A model generated the notes under the pieces. That model saw only the letters and a list, made by a program, of their open reading frames with translations. It made no database searches and had not been told where the DNA came from. Positions 37,245-46,193 of a stretch of 64,000 nt of DNA are shown one piece after another. The DNA comes from Pedobacter sp. MC2016-24. Lineage in GTDB: Bacteria; Bacteroidota; Bacteroidia; Sphingobacteriales; Sphingobacteriaceae. Within the stretch, counting starts at the first letter, position 1. Each line of letters opens with the position of its first letter. A program made the translations under genes and the position numbers. The stretch spans positions 186,001-250,000 of the forward strand of contig NZ_JADFBX010000002.1 in the NCBI RefSeq assembly GCF_015223055.1, written 5' to 3'.

Positions 37245-38093
37245 ATGAAAAAGATATCAGTTATCATGATTTGTTTAATGTGTATCATATTAAACTCATG
37301 TAAAAAAGAAACACTACCAGATACACCTATTGTTGGCCTGGGAGGTGATTATTGGGTGCCTGGTGCACTTGATGCTTATATAAAAACGAATTTTACAGAC
37401 CCATTGAATATTGAGGTAAAATACAAATGGGATCCATGGGAAACTAAGTATAATAAAAATATGGCTCCTGTTGATGAGGCCGTAGTTATTCCCGTACTTG
37501 AGGCTACTCAGAAGATCTGGATTCAACCTTATCAAAAACTGGCTGGAATGGAATTCATGAGGCAACTGGCTCCGAAGCAACTTGTATTAATTGGTAGTGC
37601 AGAATACAATTCTGATGGAACAATTACCTTAGGAGAAGCAGAAGGTGGCAAACGTATTTCATTACTTGTTGCAAACTCCTATGATCGTAAGAATGCACCA
37701 ATTGTTAAACAAATGTTGCATACAATTAATCATGAGTTTGGACATATTTTACATCAGAATATTAACTACCCCAGAGATTTTAAGAAAATAAGTGAGCAAT
37801 ACTATACTTCAAGCTGGTTCAATACGACAAATGTTCAGGCAAATGCCCAGGGTTTAGTTACAGCCTATGCAAAGGTTGGAGCGGATGACGATTGGGTAGA
37901 AACTATTGCTTATTTGCTTGTTGAAGGACAAACTGCATTTGATGCAATGGTTGCTGCTAACCCAGGTTATGCGGCTACTACGTTAAGAACTAAAGAAGCT
38001 ATGGTTGTTGATTATTACCGTACTGCTTACAAAATAGATTTCAGGGCATTGCAAGCTGAAATCAAAGCTGCATTTATAGCCATCAGTCAATAA
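37245..38093 (+). CDS. Substrate-import-associated zinc metallohydrolase lipoprotein
   Basis: A 282-aa lipoprotein (lipobox ILNSC) with a zinc-metalloprotease motif HEFGH at H163-H167 (in INHEFGHILHQ) and downstream acidic residues (DDDWVETIAYLLVEGQ) that may supply the third ligand. It matches the group of HExxH lipoproteins found with SusC/SusD pairs. It probably cleaves imported or surface-bound material, perhaps peptides; inference. It is 25 bases after susD and 17 before the DUF4302 gene. Confidence 0.87.
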   Translation: MKKISVIMICLMCIILNSCKKETLPDTPIVGLGGDYWVPGALDAYIKTNFTDPLNIEVKYKWDPWETKYNKNMAPVDEAVVIPVLEATQKIWIQPYQKLAGMEFMRQLAPKQLVLIGSAEYNSDGTITLGEAEGGKRISLLVANSYDRKNAPIVKQMLHTINHEFGHILHQNINYPRDFKKISEQYYTSSWFNTTNVQANAQGLVTAYAKVGADDDWVETIAYLLVEGQTAFDAMVAANPGYAATTLRTKEAMVVDYYRTAYKIDFRALQAEIKAAFIAISQ

Positions 38094-38110
38094 TTTTAAC
38101 CTAATTGAAC

Positions 38111-39391
38111 ATGAAAAAGATATTACTATATGGGTTGCTGTTGATGAGTTTAGGCGCCTGTAAAAAAATTAATAATGAACCGGATAAAAGACCTGACGAG
38201 CGTTTAACAGAGGTGTTGACGGCGTATCAGGATCAGTTGATAGGCTCGCCGAATGGGTGGATTGGTTATTTATATCCAAAAGGTGGAGGTGGATATACTT
38301 TCAAATTTAAATTTGATAAAAATAACCGGGTGGTTACTTATTCTGATCTGAAAAGTGCTTATTCTACTACTCCGAAGGAGAGTTCGTATCGTTTACGTGC
38401 AGCTCAGTTGCCTTCACTTTACTTTGATACTTACACGTATTTGAATATTATTGCTGATCCAGATCCTGCGATTAGTGGTGGCTCTGCAACTGGAAACGGA
38501 AAAGAGTCAGATTTTGAATTTTCATTCATTTCCTCTAGTCCAGATACGATAAAATTATTGGGTAACTTCAATAAAAGTGATCTGGTATTGGTAAGGGCAC
38601 AAGCTGACCAGGGTGATGATTATATCTCAAAGGCATTCAATACAAATCTTTTAATTGGGAAACTAAATACGTTCTCTTATTATTATAACCTATTGACGAT
38701 AGGCGGGAAAAAATACAATACTACTATCAATACAAGTATGCACACCATTAGTTTTTATTATATGAATAATGGAGTATTTACCCGCTTCACTACAGAATAC
38801 GCAACGGCTGCGACCGGTATCGTGTTAAGAAAGCCATTTGTTGACGGAGAGGTTGTGATTGCAGAGTTCCATGATTTTATTGTAAATGATGCAACAAAAA
38901 CCATGACCATGGTTGCAGGTAAGACGTCAGCTTCGACAACAAATGAAGCTACTCCGCTGGCTATAGATTTGGATGCCCCAAGGCGTATGGTTTCTTCAGG
39001 TTATGCTTTTACCAGTGATTTTGGCTTTACTATGAACGGTGTGGAAAACGCTCAAAAAGTAACCAATATTCCTGGTTACCTTGGTATTGAATATAATTTT
39101 AACTACGCTCAGGGATATGATGCTTTGGCTTTTTACTATACCAATACTGCGGGAAAAGTTGCCTCTTATGCTCCTGCATTTTTAAACAGGATGACTGCAG
39201 ATGGAAAGCTTGTATTATATGGGTATGCTGGTGCTTTTGGGACAAGCCCGGGAGCAGCGGGTGCTGCTATTGTTACCGCTGTTAGGACGCAGCTACTTGA
39301 AGCACAAGGATACTATGTGTTCGAGACAGGGTTAAACAGCTTTGACCTTGTAAGTGTGAAAGATGCGAAAAATTGGATTAGATTCTATTAA
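38111..39391 (+). CDS. DUF4302 lipoprotein, first copy
   Basis: A 426-aa surface lipoprotein with signal MKKILLYGLLLMSLGAC (lipobox LGAC). The body is beta-rich with the DUF4302 features: an N-terminal LTAYQDQLIGSPNGWIGYLYP and a C-terminal DLVSVKDAKNWIRFY. DUF4302 proteins occur with SusC/SusD pairs; the function is unknown, possibly extra substrate binding. The ATG at 38111 is chosen over the in-frame TTG at 38105. Paralogous to the next gene. Confidence 0.85.
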   Translation: MKKILLYGLLLMSLGACKKINNEPDKRPDERLTEVLTAYQDQLIGSPNGWIGYLYPKGGGGYTFKFKFDKNNRVVTYSDLKSAYSTTPKESSYRLRAAQLPSLYFDTYTYLNIIADPDPAISGGSATGNGKESDFEFSFISSSPDTIKLLGNFNKSDLVLVRAQADQGDDYISKAFNTNLLIGKLNTFSYYYNLLTIGGKKYNTTINTSMHTISFYYMNNGVFTRFTTEYATAATGIVLRKPFVDGEVVIAEFHDFIVNDATKTMTMVAGKTSASTTNEATPLAIDLDAPRRMVSSGYAFTSDFGFTMNGVENAQKVTNIPGYLGIEYNFNYAQGYDALAFYYTNTAGKVASYAPAFLNRMTADGKLVLYGYAGAFGTSPGAAGAAIVTAVRTQLLEAQGYYVFETGLNSFDLVSVKDAKNWIRFY

Positions 39392-39402
39392 TCTTTAGAA
39401 AA

Positions 39403-40680
39403 ATGAAAATGAAAAATATATTATACATGATGGTCTTGTTTATAGGCTTCTCTGCTTGTAAAAAAGATCGGGTTGTCAGTTATGAGATTGAGAAATCTTT
39501 TCCTGACCCGGCTGTTAGATTTGAAGATTTTAAAAAAGCGATGGCAACTGGGACGGATGGTTTTCAAATGATTATTGAAACTACAGCCGGCCCAATATAT
39601 GCTGGATACATTAAATTGGACGGTTCAAATAACGCAAAATTTGTTAGCGATAACAACGTGACTAATGCCACCACTCCAAAAGATACCAAGTACACTTTGG
39701 CCATCAGCCAAACAAATTCTGTTTTGAGCTTTAGTAAAACTGGAAACTTTAGTCTTTTTGCGGCAGGAATTGCAGCAGATACATCATATACTTATAAAAT
39801 GAGTGTGGGTGATACTTTAAAGTTGTCAGGGAACGCTACTGGTACGAAGCTCAAGCTTGTTAAAGTAACTAAAGCGGTTGGCGATGACTATCTGGCTGGA
39901 AAAATGGGAACAGTTTTTACCTCGATAGACAACCTGAATAAGTTTAAAAAATACTTTAAACGATTAACTACTGGAGGAAAGAGTTATGATATTATGTTCG
40001 ACATCCCTACTAAGTCATTAATTTTTATGTATAGTAATGGAACAGATTGGGCCACTTTTAAAAGTAAGATTTATTACACAAATAGTGGTGTAGTTTTAAC
40101 AACTCCTTTTGTCGATGGTGCGAATAAGATCTCTTCCATTGAAAATTTGGCTGTAGATGTGGCTTCAAGTACTGCAACGCTTACTTCAGGTGGGGCCGCA
40201 GCAACGCTTACGAATGAAATTTCACCAGTAGCAGTAAATAAAACTGCTGCTGCTACTTTCATCTCCAAACCGCCGCAAGGAACATATGCAGAGTCTTTTA
40301 CTGGTTTTACAATCAATGGTGTAGCAGATGGGCTTGGAACGACTAGTCTTTCCGGATTTTCTTCATTGGATTTTGTTGCTAAGGTGACAATAGGTACTGC
40401 ATCATATAGTTCATTGCGGTTATATTTGGCAACAGGATATTATGGCTATTTACCTGCTTTCACATGCACAACTCCTGCAGATGGAAAACTTTTCTGTAAA
40501 CTGGCAGGATATGCCGGAACTTCAACTAATGCGACAATCACCGCCGGTGTTATTAGCTATACTACAGTAATCACGCAAGCGGAAGGATTTTATGTAATCC
40601 CTACAACAGCAATAACTGGGGCGAATACATATGATCTAGTTAATGCTAGGGATGCAACTGCTTGGATTTCTTTTCATTAA
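39403..40680 (+). CDS. DUF4302 lipoprotein, second copy
   Basis: A 425-aa surface lipoprotein (lipobox FSAC) paralogous to the preceding gene; both end in a shared motif (here DLVNARDATAWISFH) and share the repeated middle segments around GDDYLAGKMG / GDDYISKAF and TPFVDG / KPFVDG. The two are related by an ancient tandem duplication, judging by their divergence. A hairpin terminator (40704-40730) ends the locus. Confidence 0.84.
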   Translation: MKMKNILYMMVLFIGFSACKKDRVVSYEIEKSFPDPAVRFEDFKKAMATGTDGFQMIIETTAGPIYAGYIKLDGSNNAKFVSDNNVTNATTPKDTKYTLAISQTNSVLSFSKTGNFSLFAAGIAADTSYTYKMSVGDTLKLSGNATGTKLKLVKVTKAVGDDYLAGKMGTVFTSIDNLNKFKKYFKRLTTGGKSYDIMFDIPTKSLIFMYSNGTDWATFKSKIYYTNSGVVLTTPFVDGANKISSIENLAVDVASSTATLTSGGAAATLTNEISPVAVNKTAAATFISKPPQGTYAESFTGFTINGVADGLGTTSLSGFSSLDFVAKVTIGTASYSSLRLYLATGYYGYLPAFTCTTPADGKLFCKLAGYAGTSTNATITAGVISYTTVITQAEGFYVIPTTAITGANTYDLVNARDATAWISFH

Positions 40681-40703
40681 TATCGAATTAATTGCTCATA
40701 ATC

Positions 40704-40730
40704 AAAGCCGGACGAATGTCCGGCTTTTTT
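40704..40730 (+). terminator. Intrinsic terminator ending the SusC/D locus
   Basis: AAAGCCGGAC (40704-40713) pairs with GTCCGGCTTT (40718-40727) with loop GAAT and a T-run to 40730. Confidence 0.9.
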
Positions 40731-40783
40731 CATTTAATGACCAGCTCTTCACAATTCATTACCCGGCATTAACGTTCTTTACT

Positions 40784-40791
40784 TATATTTG
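40784..40791 (+). promoter_or_regulatory. Candidate -7 box, near-leaderless start
   Basis: TATATTTG fits TAnnTTTG and ends 5 bases before the ATG at 40797. No TTG at -33 spacing was seen. Transcription would start about at the start codon. Confidence 0.4.
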
Positions 40792-40796
40792 TAAAC

Positions 40797-41042
40797 ATGA
40801 AAAGGATCGCATTTGTCTTCATTTTTGTCATACTGTCTGCCATTTCGGTAAGCAATACAGCCAGTGCCCAATGTTCCATGTGTACCATTAACGCAGAACA
40901 AGGTGCAGCAAATGGCAATACACAAACAAAAGGAATCAATACAGGTGTTCTTTATCTCATGGCCATTCCTTACCTCATGATCGGTGCACTTGGTGTTTTA
41001 TGGTATTTAAAGTACCGTAAAAAATCAGTAAGATATGAGTAA
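40797..41042 (+). CDS. Small membrane protein with CSMC motif
   Basis: An 81-aa protein: signal peptide (cut near TASAQ), a CSMC pair right after it, then a soluble Asn/Thr/Gly stretch and one membrane helix (VLYLMAIPYLMIGALGVLWYL), ending in basic residues. I do not recognise a domain. The two cysteines, spaced as in metal or thiol sites, face the periplasm if the signal is cut. It overlaps the DUF983 gene by 8 bases, so the products are coupled. Confidence 0.8.
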   Translation: MKRIAFVFIFVILSAISVSNTASAQCSMCTINAEQGAANGNTQTKGINTGVLYLMAIPYLMIGALGVLWYLKYRKKSVRYE

Positions 41043-41433
41043 AACAACCAAGTTGTACGCCATTGTGCATGGTAAGTGCCCGCAATGTCGCAGAGGCGAT
41101 ATTTTCACCGGCAGCATGTACGGATTCAATATACAACATACCAATACCGTTTGTCCGCACTGCGCTCAGCGCTTTGAAATAGAGCCTGGTTATTTCTATG
41201 CCGCCATGTATGTCAGTTATGCAATGAACTGCGCCGAGATGATCAGTTTAGGCGTCGCTACGTATATTTTATCCGGTGGTAATCTGGCCTTTGAATCTTT
41301 CTGGCTTTACATTGGTGTAATTTTTACAGGATGTTTACTTTTAGCACCCTTCAATTATCGCTATTCCAGGGTGATTTTATTACATTGGCTATCTCCAAAA
41401 ATAAAATACAACGCCTATTACGATAAGCCATGA
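41035..41433 (+). CDS. DUF983 domain-containing membrane protein
   Basis: A 132-aa DUF983 protein: an N-terminal zinc-ribbon-like segment (CPQCRRGDIF... CPHCAQRFEIEPGYFYAAMYVSYA, four Cys in two CxxC pairs), followed by two or three membrane helices. Function unknown. It starts 8 bases inside the preceding gene and ends 4 bases inside the next one. Confidence 0.9.
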   Translation: MSKTTKLYAIVHGKCPQCRRGDIFTGSMYGFNIQHTNTVCPHCAQRFEIEPGYFYAAMYVSYAMNCAEMISLGVATYILSGGNLAFESFWLYIGVIFTGCLLLAPFNYRYSRVILLHWLSPKIKYNAYYDKP

Positions 41434-42092
41434 TACAACCAGAAACCCTTGCCTTTATTACCGATGTTGCAAACAACAACAACCGAGAATGGTTTGCCGA
41501 ACATAAAGACCGCTATGAAGTTGCAAAAGCAGATGTATTGCAATTTGTAGAAAAGCTGATTCCTTTATTGGCAGCAGCTGATCCTGAATTTTCGGTAGAA
41601 ACATCTGCGAAGAAGTGTCTGCTGCGGATTTATCGTGACGTACGGTTCAGTAAAAACAAAGATCCTTACAAAAACAATTACGGAATTTCCTTCGCGGTGA
41701 AAGGAAAGGGGGTCAACGAACCAGGTTATTACTTGCATATTCAACCTGGAAGTTGCTTTTTTGGTGCTGGTTTCTGGATGCCTGAGGCGGCTGACCTGAA
41801 AAAGATTCGCGAAGAGATTGATTACAATACTTCGGAGTTTTTGGAAATTATCGAAGCCAGGTCTTTTAAAAATACCTTTCAATTAAGTCAGGAAGATAAA
41901 TTGAAAAAAGCCCCTAAAGGCTATGAAAGCGATCATCCCCAAATCGAACTTTTAAAATTGAAAAGCTTTATTGCTACTTTTCCCATTAAGGACGAAGAAT
42001 TTTTTAAGCCAGCGATCGTTAATCAATTGAAAAATGCTTTTGAAAGTGTTTATCCGTTTATTTTATTTTTGAGAAAAGCTGTAGCACCCTAA
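41430..42092 (+). CDS. DUF2461 (TIGR02453) family protein
   Basis: A 220-aa cytosolic protein of the DUF2461 family: TLAFITDVANNNNREWFAEHKDRYE, CLLRIYRDVRFSKNKDPYKNN, and GYYLHIQPG are family motifs. Function unknown; members are widespread in bacteria and fungi. The start overlaps the DUF983 stop by 4 bases (ATGA type). Confidence 0.9.
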   Translation: MIQPETLAFITDVANNNNREWFAEHKDRYEVAKADVLQFVEKLIPLLAAADPEFSVETSAKKCLLRIYRDVRFSKNKDPYKNNYGISFAVKGKGVNEPGYYLHIQPGSCFFGAGFWMPEAADLKKIREEIDYNTSEFLEIIEARSFKNTFQLSQEDKLKKAPKGYESDHPQIELLKLKSFIATFPIKDEEFFKPAIVNQLKNAFESVYPFILFLRKAVAP

Positions 42093-42140
42093 TTTCTGCA
42101 GCCTTCCAAACCTGTCACACATAAAACCTGAATACAAGAA

Positions 42141-42983
42141 ATGAAGAGAATCATTTTATTTTTATTTGCGGGATTGTTTGCCTCAGCATTCAGTGCCTGT
42201 GTTGTCTTATCCCCAAAAAAGTACAAAGCATTATTGTCTAAACAAGACTCCTTAAACAATGGCTGGACTGAATCCCAGCTTAAGAATGAAAATCTGGAAA
42301 GTCTGATTGCTAAACTTCGTAAAGATACAACCGGTTTAAGTAGTGCTTTAAACGATTTAAAGAGCAAATACTCAGATATGGACAACAACTACTCCAAACT
42401 GCGTAGCAATAGCTCTAATGAGATCAATAAGCTGTCTGCCGACTTGAAGAAACGTGAACAACGACTAAAAGAAGTAGAGGAGATTTTGCGTAAGCGTGAT
42501 GCAGCAACCAATCAGCTGAAAGAAAAATTACAACAGGCTTTGTTAGGCTTTACCAAAAATGGACTAACCGTTGAAATTAAAAACGGAAAAGTATATGTTT
42601 CCCTGACTGATAAGTTGTTATTCCCTTCAGGAAGTATCATCATCGATGAAAAAGGTAAACAGGCTTTAACGCAACTGGCAGAAGTACTTAAGCAACAGCC
42701 TGAAATTAACATTGCAGTTGAGGGACATACGGATTCGCAGAAAATTAACAACCTGGGCCAGATCAAAGACAATTGGGATTTGAGTGTATTGAGGTCTACT
42801 TCAGTAGTAAGATACCTGACTGAGGTTGCCAAAGTAGAGCCTGTTAGAATGACGGCTACTGGTAAAGGTGAATTTCAGCCTTTAGGCCCCAATACCAGTG
42901 CCGAAAGCCGAAGTAAGAACAGAAGAATTGAGATTGTACTCTCTCCTAAACTGGATGAGTTGTACGATTTGATTAAACAGTAA
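42141..42983 (+). CDS. OmpA family peptidoglycan-binding lipoprotein with coiled coil
   Basis: A 280-aa lipoprotein (lipobox FSAC) with a long coiled coil (about residues 36-140, Lys/Leu/Glu heptads) and a C-terminal OmpA domain (about 155-275). The domain's peptidoglycan-binding motifs are VEGHTDSQKI, LSVLRSTSVVRYL and AESRSKNRRIEIVL, with the conserved Asp and Arg. It probably links the outer membrane to peptidoglycan. It ends at a bidirectional terminator. Confidence 0.9.
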   Translation: MKRIILFLFAGLFASAFSACVVLSPKKYKALLSKQDSLNNGWTESQLKNENLESLIAKLRKDTTGLSSALNDLKSKYSDMDNNYSKLRSNSSNEINKLSADLKKREQRLKEVEEILRKRDAATNQLKEKLQQALLGFTKNGLTVEIKNGKVYVSLTDKLLFPSGSIIIDEKGKQALTQLAEVLKQQPEINIAVEGHTDSQKINNLGQIKDNWDLSVLRSTSVVRYLTEVAKVEPVRMTATGKGEFQPLGPNTSAESRSKNRRIEIVLSPKLDELYDLIKQ

Positions 42984-42994
42984 TTCATATTAAA

Positions 42995-43033
42995 ATAAAA
43001 AAGGTCTTTTGTAATTTACAAAAGACCTTTTTT
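42995..43033. terminator. Bidirectional intrinsic terminator
   Basis: AAGGTCTTTTGTAA (43001-43014) is the reverse complement of TTACAAAAGACCTT (43016-43029). The stem is flanked by A-run on the left and T-run on the right, serving both the OmpA gene (+) and the convergent small gene (-). Confidence 0.88.
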
Positions 43034-43048
43034 ACTTGGAATTATTAG

Positions 43049-43324
43049 TTAAAAATACAGCGGTTTGAAAAACTTAGCCGAAATAACTCTCCAGGGTAGA
43101 TAATATTTAAGACTGTCTTCTTTAGTTAGTGCATTAATTTGTATCAATCTGTATATATCAGTGAATTTTCTGTATATGAAAATATATACAAAAAGAAAAA
43201 TTACAAATACCTGGGCAGATATTGCTTGATCTCTTCCTAACATAAAAAGGACGAGTAGTGGAGCGAATATCAAAATGTAATAAACTAATTTATTTTTTAG
43301 CATGATGAAGCGTTTAATGTTCAT
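43049..43324 (-). CDS. Small hypothetical membrane protein
   Basis: About 91 aa from the ATG at 43324 (or 84 aa from the ATG at 43303); the upstream ATG at 43351 is less likely. Two membrane helices are clear (LVYYILIFAPLLVLFML and AQVFVIFLFVYIFIY), followed by a basic C-terminal tail. No recognised domain. Located between the OmpA terminator and rfbC on the minus strand; it may be co-transcribed with rfbC. Confidence 0.55.
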   Translation of the reverse strand: MNIKRFIMLKNKLVYYILIFAPLLVLFMLGRDQAISAQVFVIFLFVYIFIYRKFTDIYRLIQINALTKEDSLKYYLPWRVISAKFFKPLYF

Positions 43325-43369
43325 ACTAAGGTAATTAAAAAGAATACGCAATCAAATTCTTTTTAATTA

Positions 43370-43924
43370 CTAAAACGGACTTTCCAAATTTTTAAAAGCA
43401 GGCAGTACCTGATCTTTATCAGAAAGCAGCAAATCCGTCAAAGCAATCTCTTCACTCCAGTTGATGTTCAAATCTGCATCATTCCACATGGCGCCAATTT
43501 CAGCGTCTTTATCGTAATAATTACTCACCTTATAGGTGAAAATGGTATTGTCTTCAAGCGTTAAAAACCCGTGTAAAAACCCTGGTGGTACCCACAACTG
43601 CTTGTGGTTTTCTCCGCTTAGTTCAATTGAAAAATGCTGTCCATAGGTTGGAGATGATTTCCGAATGTCAACAGCGACATCCAAAACACGGCCCTGAATT
43701 ACCCGAACCAGTTTACCCTGGGCAAAAGGTGCTTTTTGTGCATGTAAGCCTCTCAATGTCCCTTTTTGTGAGAAAGACTGGTTGTCTTGTACAAAGGCAA
43801 CATCAACGCCTGCATCCCCAAGCAATTTTGCATTGTAGCTTTCATAAAAATAACCACGGTTGTCTTTCCAAACCTTGGGCTCAATAACCAGCAGATCAGC
43901 GATTGGTGTTTGTATAATATTCAT
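43370..43924 (-). CDS. rfbC: dTDP-4-dehydrorhamnose 3,5-epimerase
   Basis: Third step in dTDP-L-rhamnose synthesis for surface glycans. A 184-aa cupin with the family signatures GTLRGLHAQ (catalytic His), FVQDNQSFSQ, GRVLDVAVDIRKSSPTYG, and WVPPGFLHGFLTL, plus the acceptor Tyr region FTYKVSNYYDKDAE. The ATG at 43924 gives the usual MNIIQTPI start; an upstream ATG at 43933 overlaps the DUF4286 stop. The other rml genes are not in the window. Confidence 0.93.
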   Translation of the reverse strand: MNIIQTPIADLLVIEPKVWKDNRGYFYESYNAKLLGDAGVDVAFVQDNQSFSQKGTLRGLHAQKAPFAQGKLVRVIQGRVLDVAVDIRKSSPTYGQHFSIELSGENHKQLWVPPGFLHGFLTLEDNTIFTYKVSNYYDKDAEIGAMWNDADLNINWSEEIALTDLLLSDKDQVLPAFKNLESPF

Positions 43925-43925
43925 A

Positions 43926-44228
43926 TTAAGCAATATATTCCATTAAAGTTCTGAATGATACCAGTTGATTTTCGAAATTTTGGGTTTCCTCGGCCTGAAG
44001 TGCCGGACCGAAATTCTCCTGGAAATCCAGGTAGTCGGCCATATGTTCAACGATATATTGTGTGCAATAAGTTACACCCTCATTAGGTGAGTCCAATACG
44101 CGAAGCAGGCGATGAGAAACAAATTTGCCCGATTCCATCGCGGCCGGGATGTGGTATTCCTGCATCCATTGAAGCCAGCGTTCTGCCGCTGTATCTTCAA
44201 TTATCGTAGTTACATTGTATAAAAGCAT
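43926..44228 (-). CDS. DUF4286 family protein
   Basis: A 100-aa protein of the DUF4286 family, with the MLLYNVTTIIEDTAAERWLQWMQ start and a YIVEHMADYLDFQ segment. These proteins are ferredoxin-like (dimeric alpha/beta barrel) small cytosolic proteins of unknown function. It lies 15 bases after the TPR gene and one base before rfbC on the same strand. Confidence 0.88.
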   Translation of the reverse strand: MLLYNVTTIIEDTAAERWLQWMQEYHIPAAMESGKFVSHRLLRVLDSPNEGVTYCTQYIVEHMADYLDFQENFGPALQAEETQNFENQLVSFRTLMEYIA

Positions 44229-44243
44229 GGGACAAAGATAACA

Positions 44244-46055
44244 CTATGCACCAATATTATCTCCCCGAAGTTTCCGGAAACGTTTACGCGCTTCTGTACT
44301 AAACATGCTACCCGGATAATCATTGATCAACTTCTGGTACAAAACCTTGGCTTGTTCAATATCCTTCCCGTTTTTCTCGTAAATGTCGGCCAGGGTAAAC
44401 AAGGCGTCATCCGCCCAGATGCTGCTGCTGTTTTGTTTTTCAATGATGGCTTTAAGTGCAGCAATAGCCTGATCAGGTTCGTTGAGTTTGAGATAAATCT
44501 TTGATTTCGTCATCAGTATGGCATCTGCCAGGCCATTCCCCGGAAAAGCAATGGCAATGCTATCCAATTTGACCAAAGCTTTGGCAGGAAGGTTTCTGAA
44601 TTGCAGCATTTCTGCATCAGCATACATTTTTAGGGCATTGCTGTCTACGGTAGATTGTGTATTGTCTGAGATCAGCAGACTCAGGTTTAGGGCATCATTG
44701 GCGATGAGTTGCGAGGTGGCCACTTTCAAAACATCTGCCTGTGATTTGGCATAAGCAAAATTACCCTGGTAAAATGATAGTTTGGCTGTCCGGTATCTGG
44801 CTTCATTGCCGATGGCCTGATTGTCGAAATCTTTGGCTACCTGCTCGTAGACTAAAATAGCTTCCCAGGGTTGTTGCGTCAAGATGTAAATATCGCCCAA
44901 ATCCAATTTAATCTGCCCGATTTCAGATGCCGCTATTCCAGGGATAGTCAGTGCTGTTTCTAATCCTTTTTCAGCCTTGTCCAGGTTGTTCAGGTAATAT
45001 GCCTGTAGGTTCGCCCACTTTTTTAAAGCAAAAATTGTTTGAGGTGTTTTGCCATATTCATCCAATATCCCCTGGTATTCGGCCGCAAGATCGCTAACGG
45101 CCTTCTGATCATATTTTCCGGCCACCACAAGTTCATATCTGGTATTGATTAAGGCAATTTTGGCAGGTAAGTAAAACTGATTTTCCTTTCCCTTGGTCAC
45201 CAGGTACTCAAAAGCTTTAATCGCTGTGGGATAAGCCTGATTGGCTAAAAAAGTGTTTGCAGTATTGAACAAAATTGCGCCATCGGTTTTCAGTCGCTTA
45301 TCTTGCGCAATCAATTGCCGAAGTGCCATCTCATAATCTTGTTGTTGCAGGTATTGCCAAATCAGCAATTGCGTATACACTTCCGTCTCAGGATCTTTCT
45401 GGATCTTTTTTAACAAAGCACCCTGCAAAATCTGATAATCGGCATTGCTTTCAAATACGGAGGCCAATACGCTTTCTGCTTGTGGTAACATTTGAGGCAT
45501 CTCTGGCAATACATTGATGTATTCCTGGATCAGCATGTTTTTATCTTTTTTAAACCGATAAATGCTCAGTACCTCGTAAGAAAATAATTTGCTGTTATTT
45601 AATATTTTTCTGCCTTGCAAAAATGTAGCAATGGCCAGGTCATAGTTCAGGAAATTGTAGAAATAATTGGCTACTTCTCTGATTTTAAACTCATCTGCGG
45701 GTAAGTTGTTGACCGCCTGGAGATACATTTTGTTGGCTACCTCAGTTTGTCCTTTTTCCTGATAAATACGTGCCAGGGCAATGCTGTACTGCAAGTTCTT
45801 TGTGTCCTGACGTATTAACTTCTTAACCGTTTTTTCCGCGTCATCAAATTTCTTTAATTTCAGTAAGCTGTTCAGGTACATCTCAAAATAGCTGTCACTT
45901 TTTGTACGGTTAAATAGCTTTTCAAGCAGTACTGCGGCTTCCTGATATTGTCCCTGCTGGTAGTATCGGTAGGCCAGCGCATCGTCTACGTTTTGCTGAG
46001 CCCGGCATAGCAGACTGGCAAAGCAACATAAAACGATTATATAGAGTTGTTTCAT
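44244..46055 (-). CDS. Tetratricopeptide-repeat exported protein
   Basis: A 603-aa protein with a signal peptide (cut near LCRAQ) and TPR units along its whole length; clear examples are AYRYYQQGQYQEAAVLLEKL, near the N-terminus, and LFTLADIYEKNGKDIEQAKVLY near the C-terminus. Likely a periplasmic scaffold. It is the first gene of a three-gene minus-strand group with DUF4286 and rfbC, and is divergent from the S9-like gene (138 bases between starts). Confidence 0.87.
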   Translation of the reverse strand: MKQLYIIVLCCFASLLCRAQQNVDDALAYRYYQQGQYQEAAVLLEKLFNRTKSDSYFEMYLNSLLKLKKFDDAEKTVKKLIRQDTKNLQYSIALARIYQEKGQTEVANKMYLQAVNNLPADEFKIREVANYFYNFLNYDLAIATFLQGRKILNNSKLFSYEVLSIYRFKKDKNMLIQEYINVLPEMPQMLPQAESVLASVFESNADYQILQGALLKKIQKDPETEVYTQLLIWQYLQQQDYEMALRQLIAQDKRLKTDGAILFNTANTFLANQAYPTAIKAFEYLVTKGKENQFYLPAKIALINTRYELVVAGKYDQKAVSDLAAEYQGILDEYGKTPQTIFALKKWANLQAYYLNNLDKAEKGLETALTIPGIAASEIGQIKLDLGDIYILTQQPWEAILVYEQVAKDFDNQAIGNEARYRTAKLSFYQGNFAYAKSQADVLKVATSQLIANDALNLSLLISDNTQSTVDSNALKMYADAEMLQFRNLPAKALVKLDSIAIAFPGNGLADAILMTKSKIYLKLNEPDQAIAALKAIIEKQNSSSIWADDALFTLADIYEKNGKDIEQAKVLYQKLINDYPGSMFSTEARKRFRKLRGDNIGA

Positions 46056-46156
46056 TGGTAATTTTAAATTCCAGAATCTAAAATTAATGATTTTAAATCA
46101 CTTCCTTACAGGCAAGATGAGGAATGACTAAAGTAACAATATTGGTGTATAGCCCG

Positions 46157-46184
46157 TTTGCAAAGCCCGTGTTGTGTAGCTTTG
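46157..46184 (+). promoter_or_regulatory. Candidate promoter of the S9-like/histidine-kinase operon
   Basis: TTTG (46157-46160) is followed after 16 bases by TAGCTTTG (46177-46184), matching the Bacteroidota -33/-7 pattern at slightly short spacing. Transcription would start near 46190, a few bases before the ATG at 46194. Confidence 0.5.
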
Positions 46185-46193
46185 TACCTAAGA

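Noticed and set aside
38105..40680. The two DUF4302 genes as one split gene
   Set aside because: Each has its own lipoprotein signal, full length and stop codon; they are paralogs.
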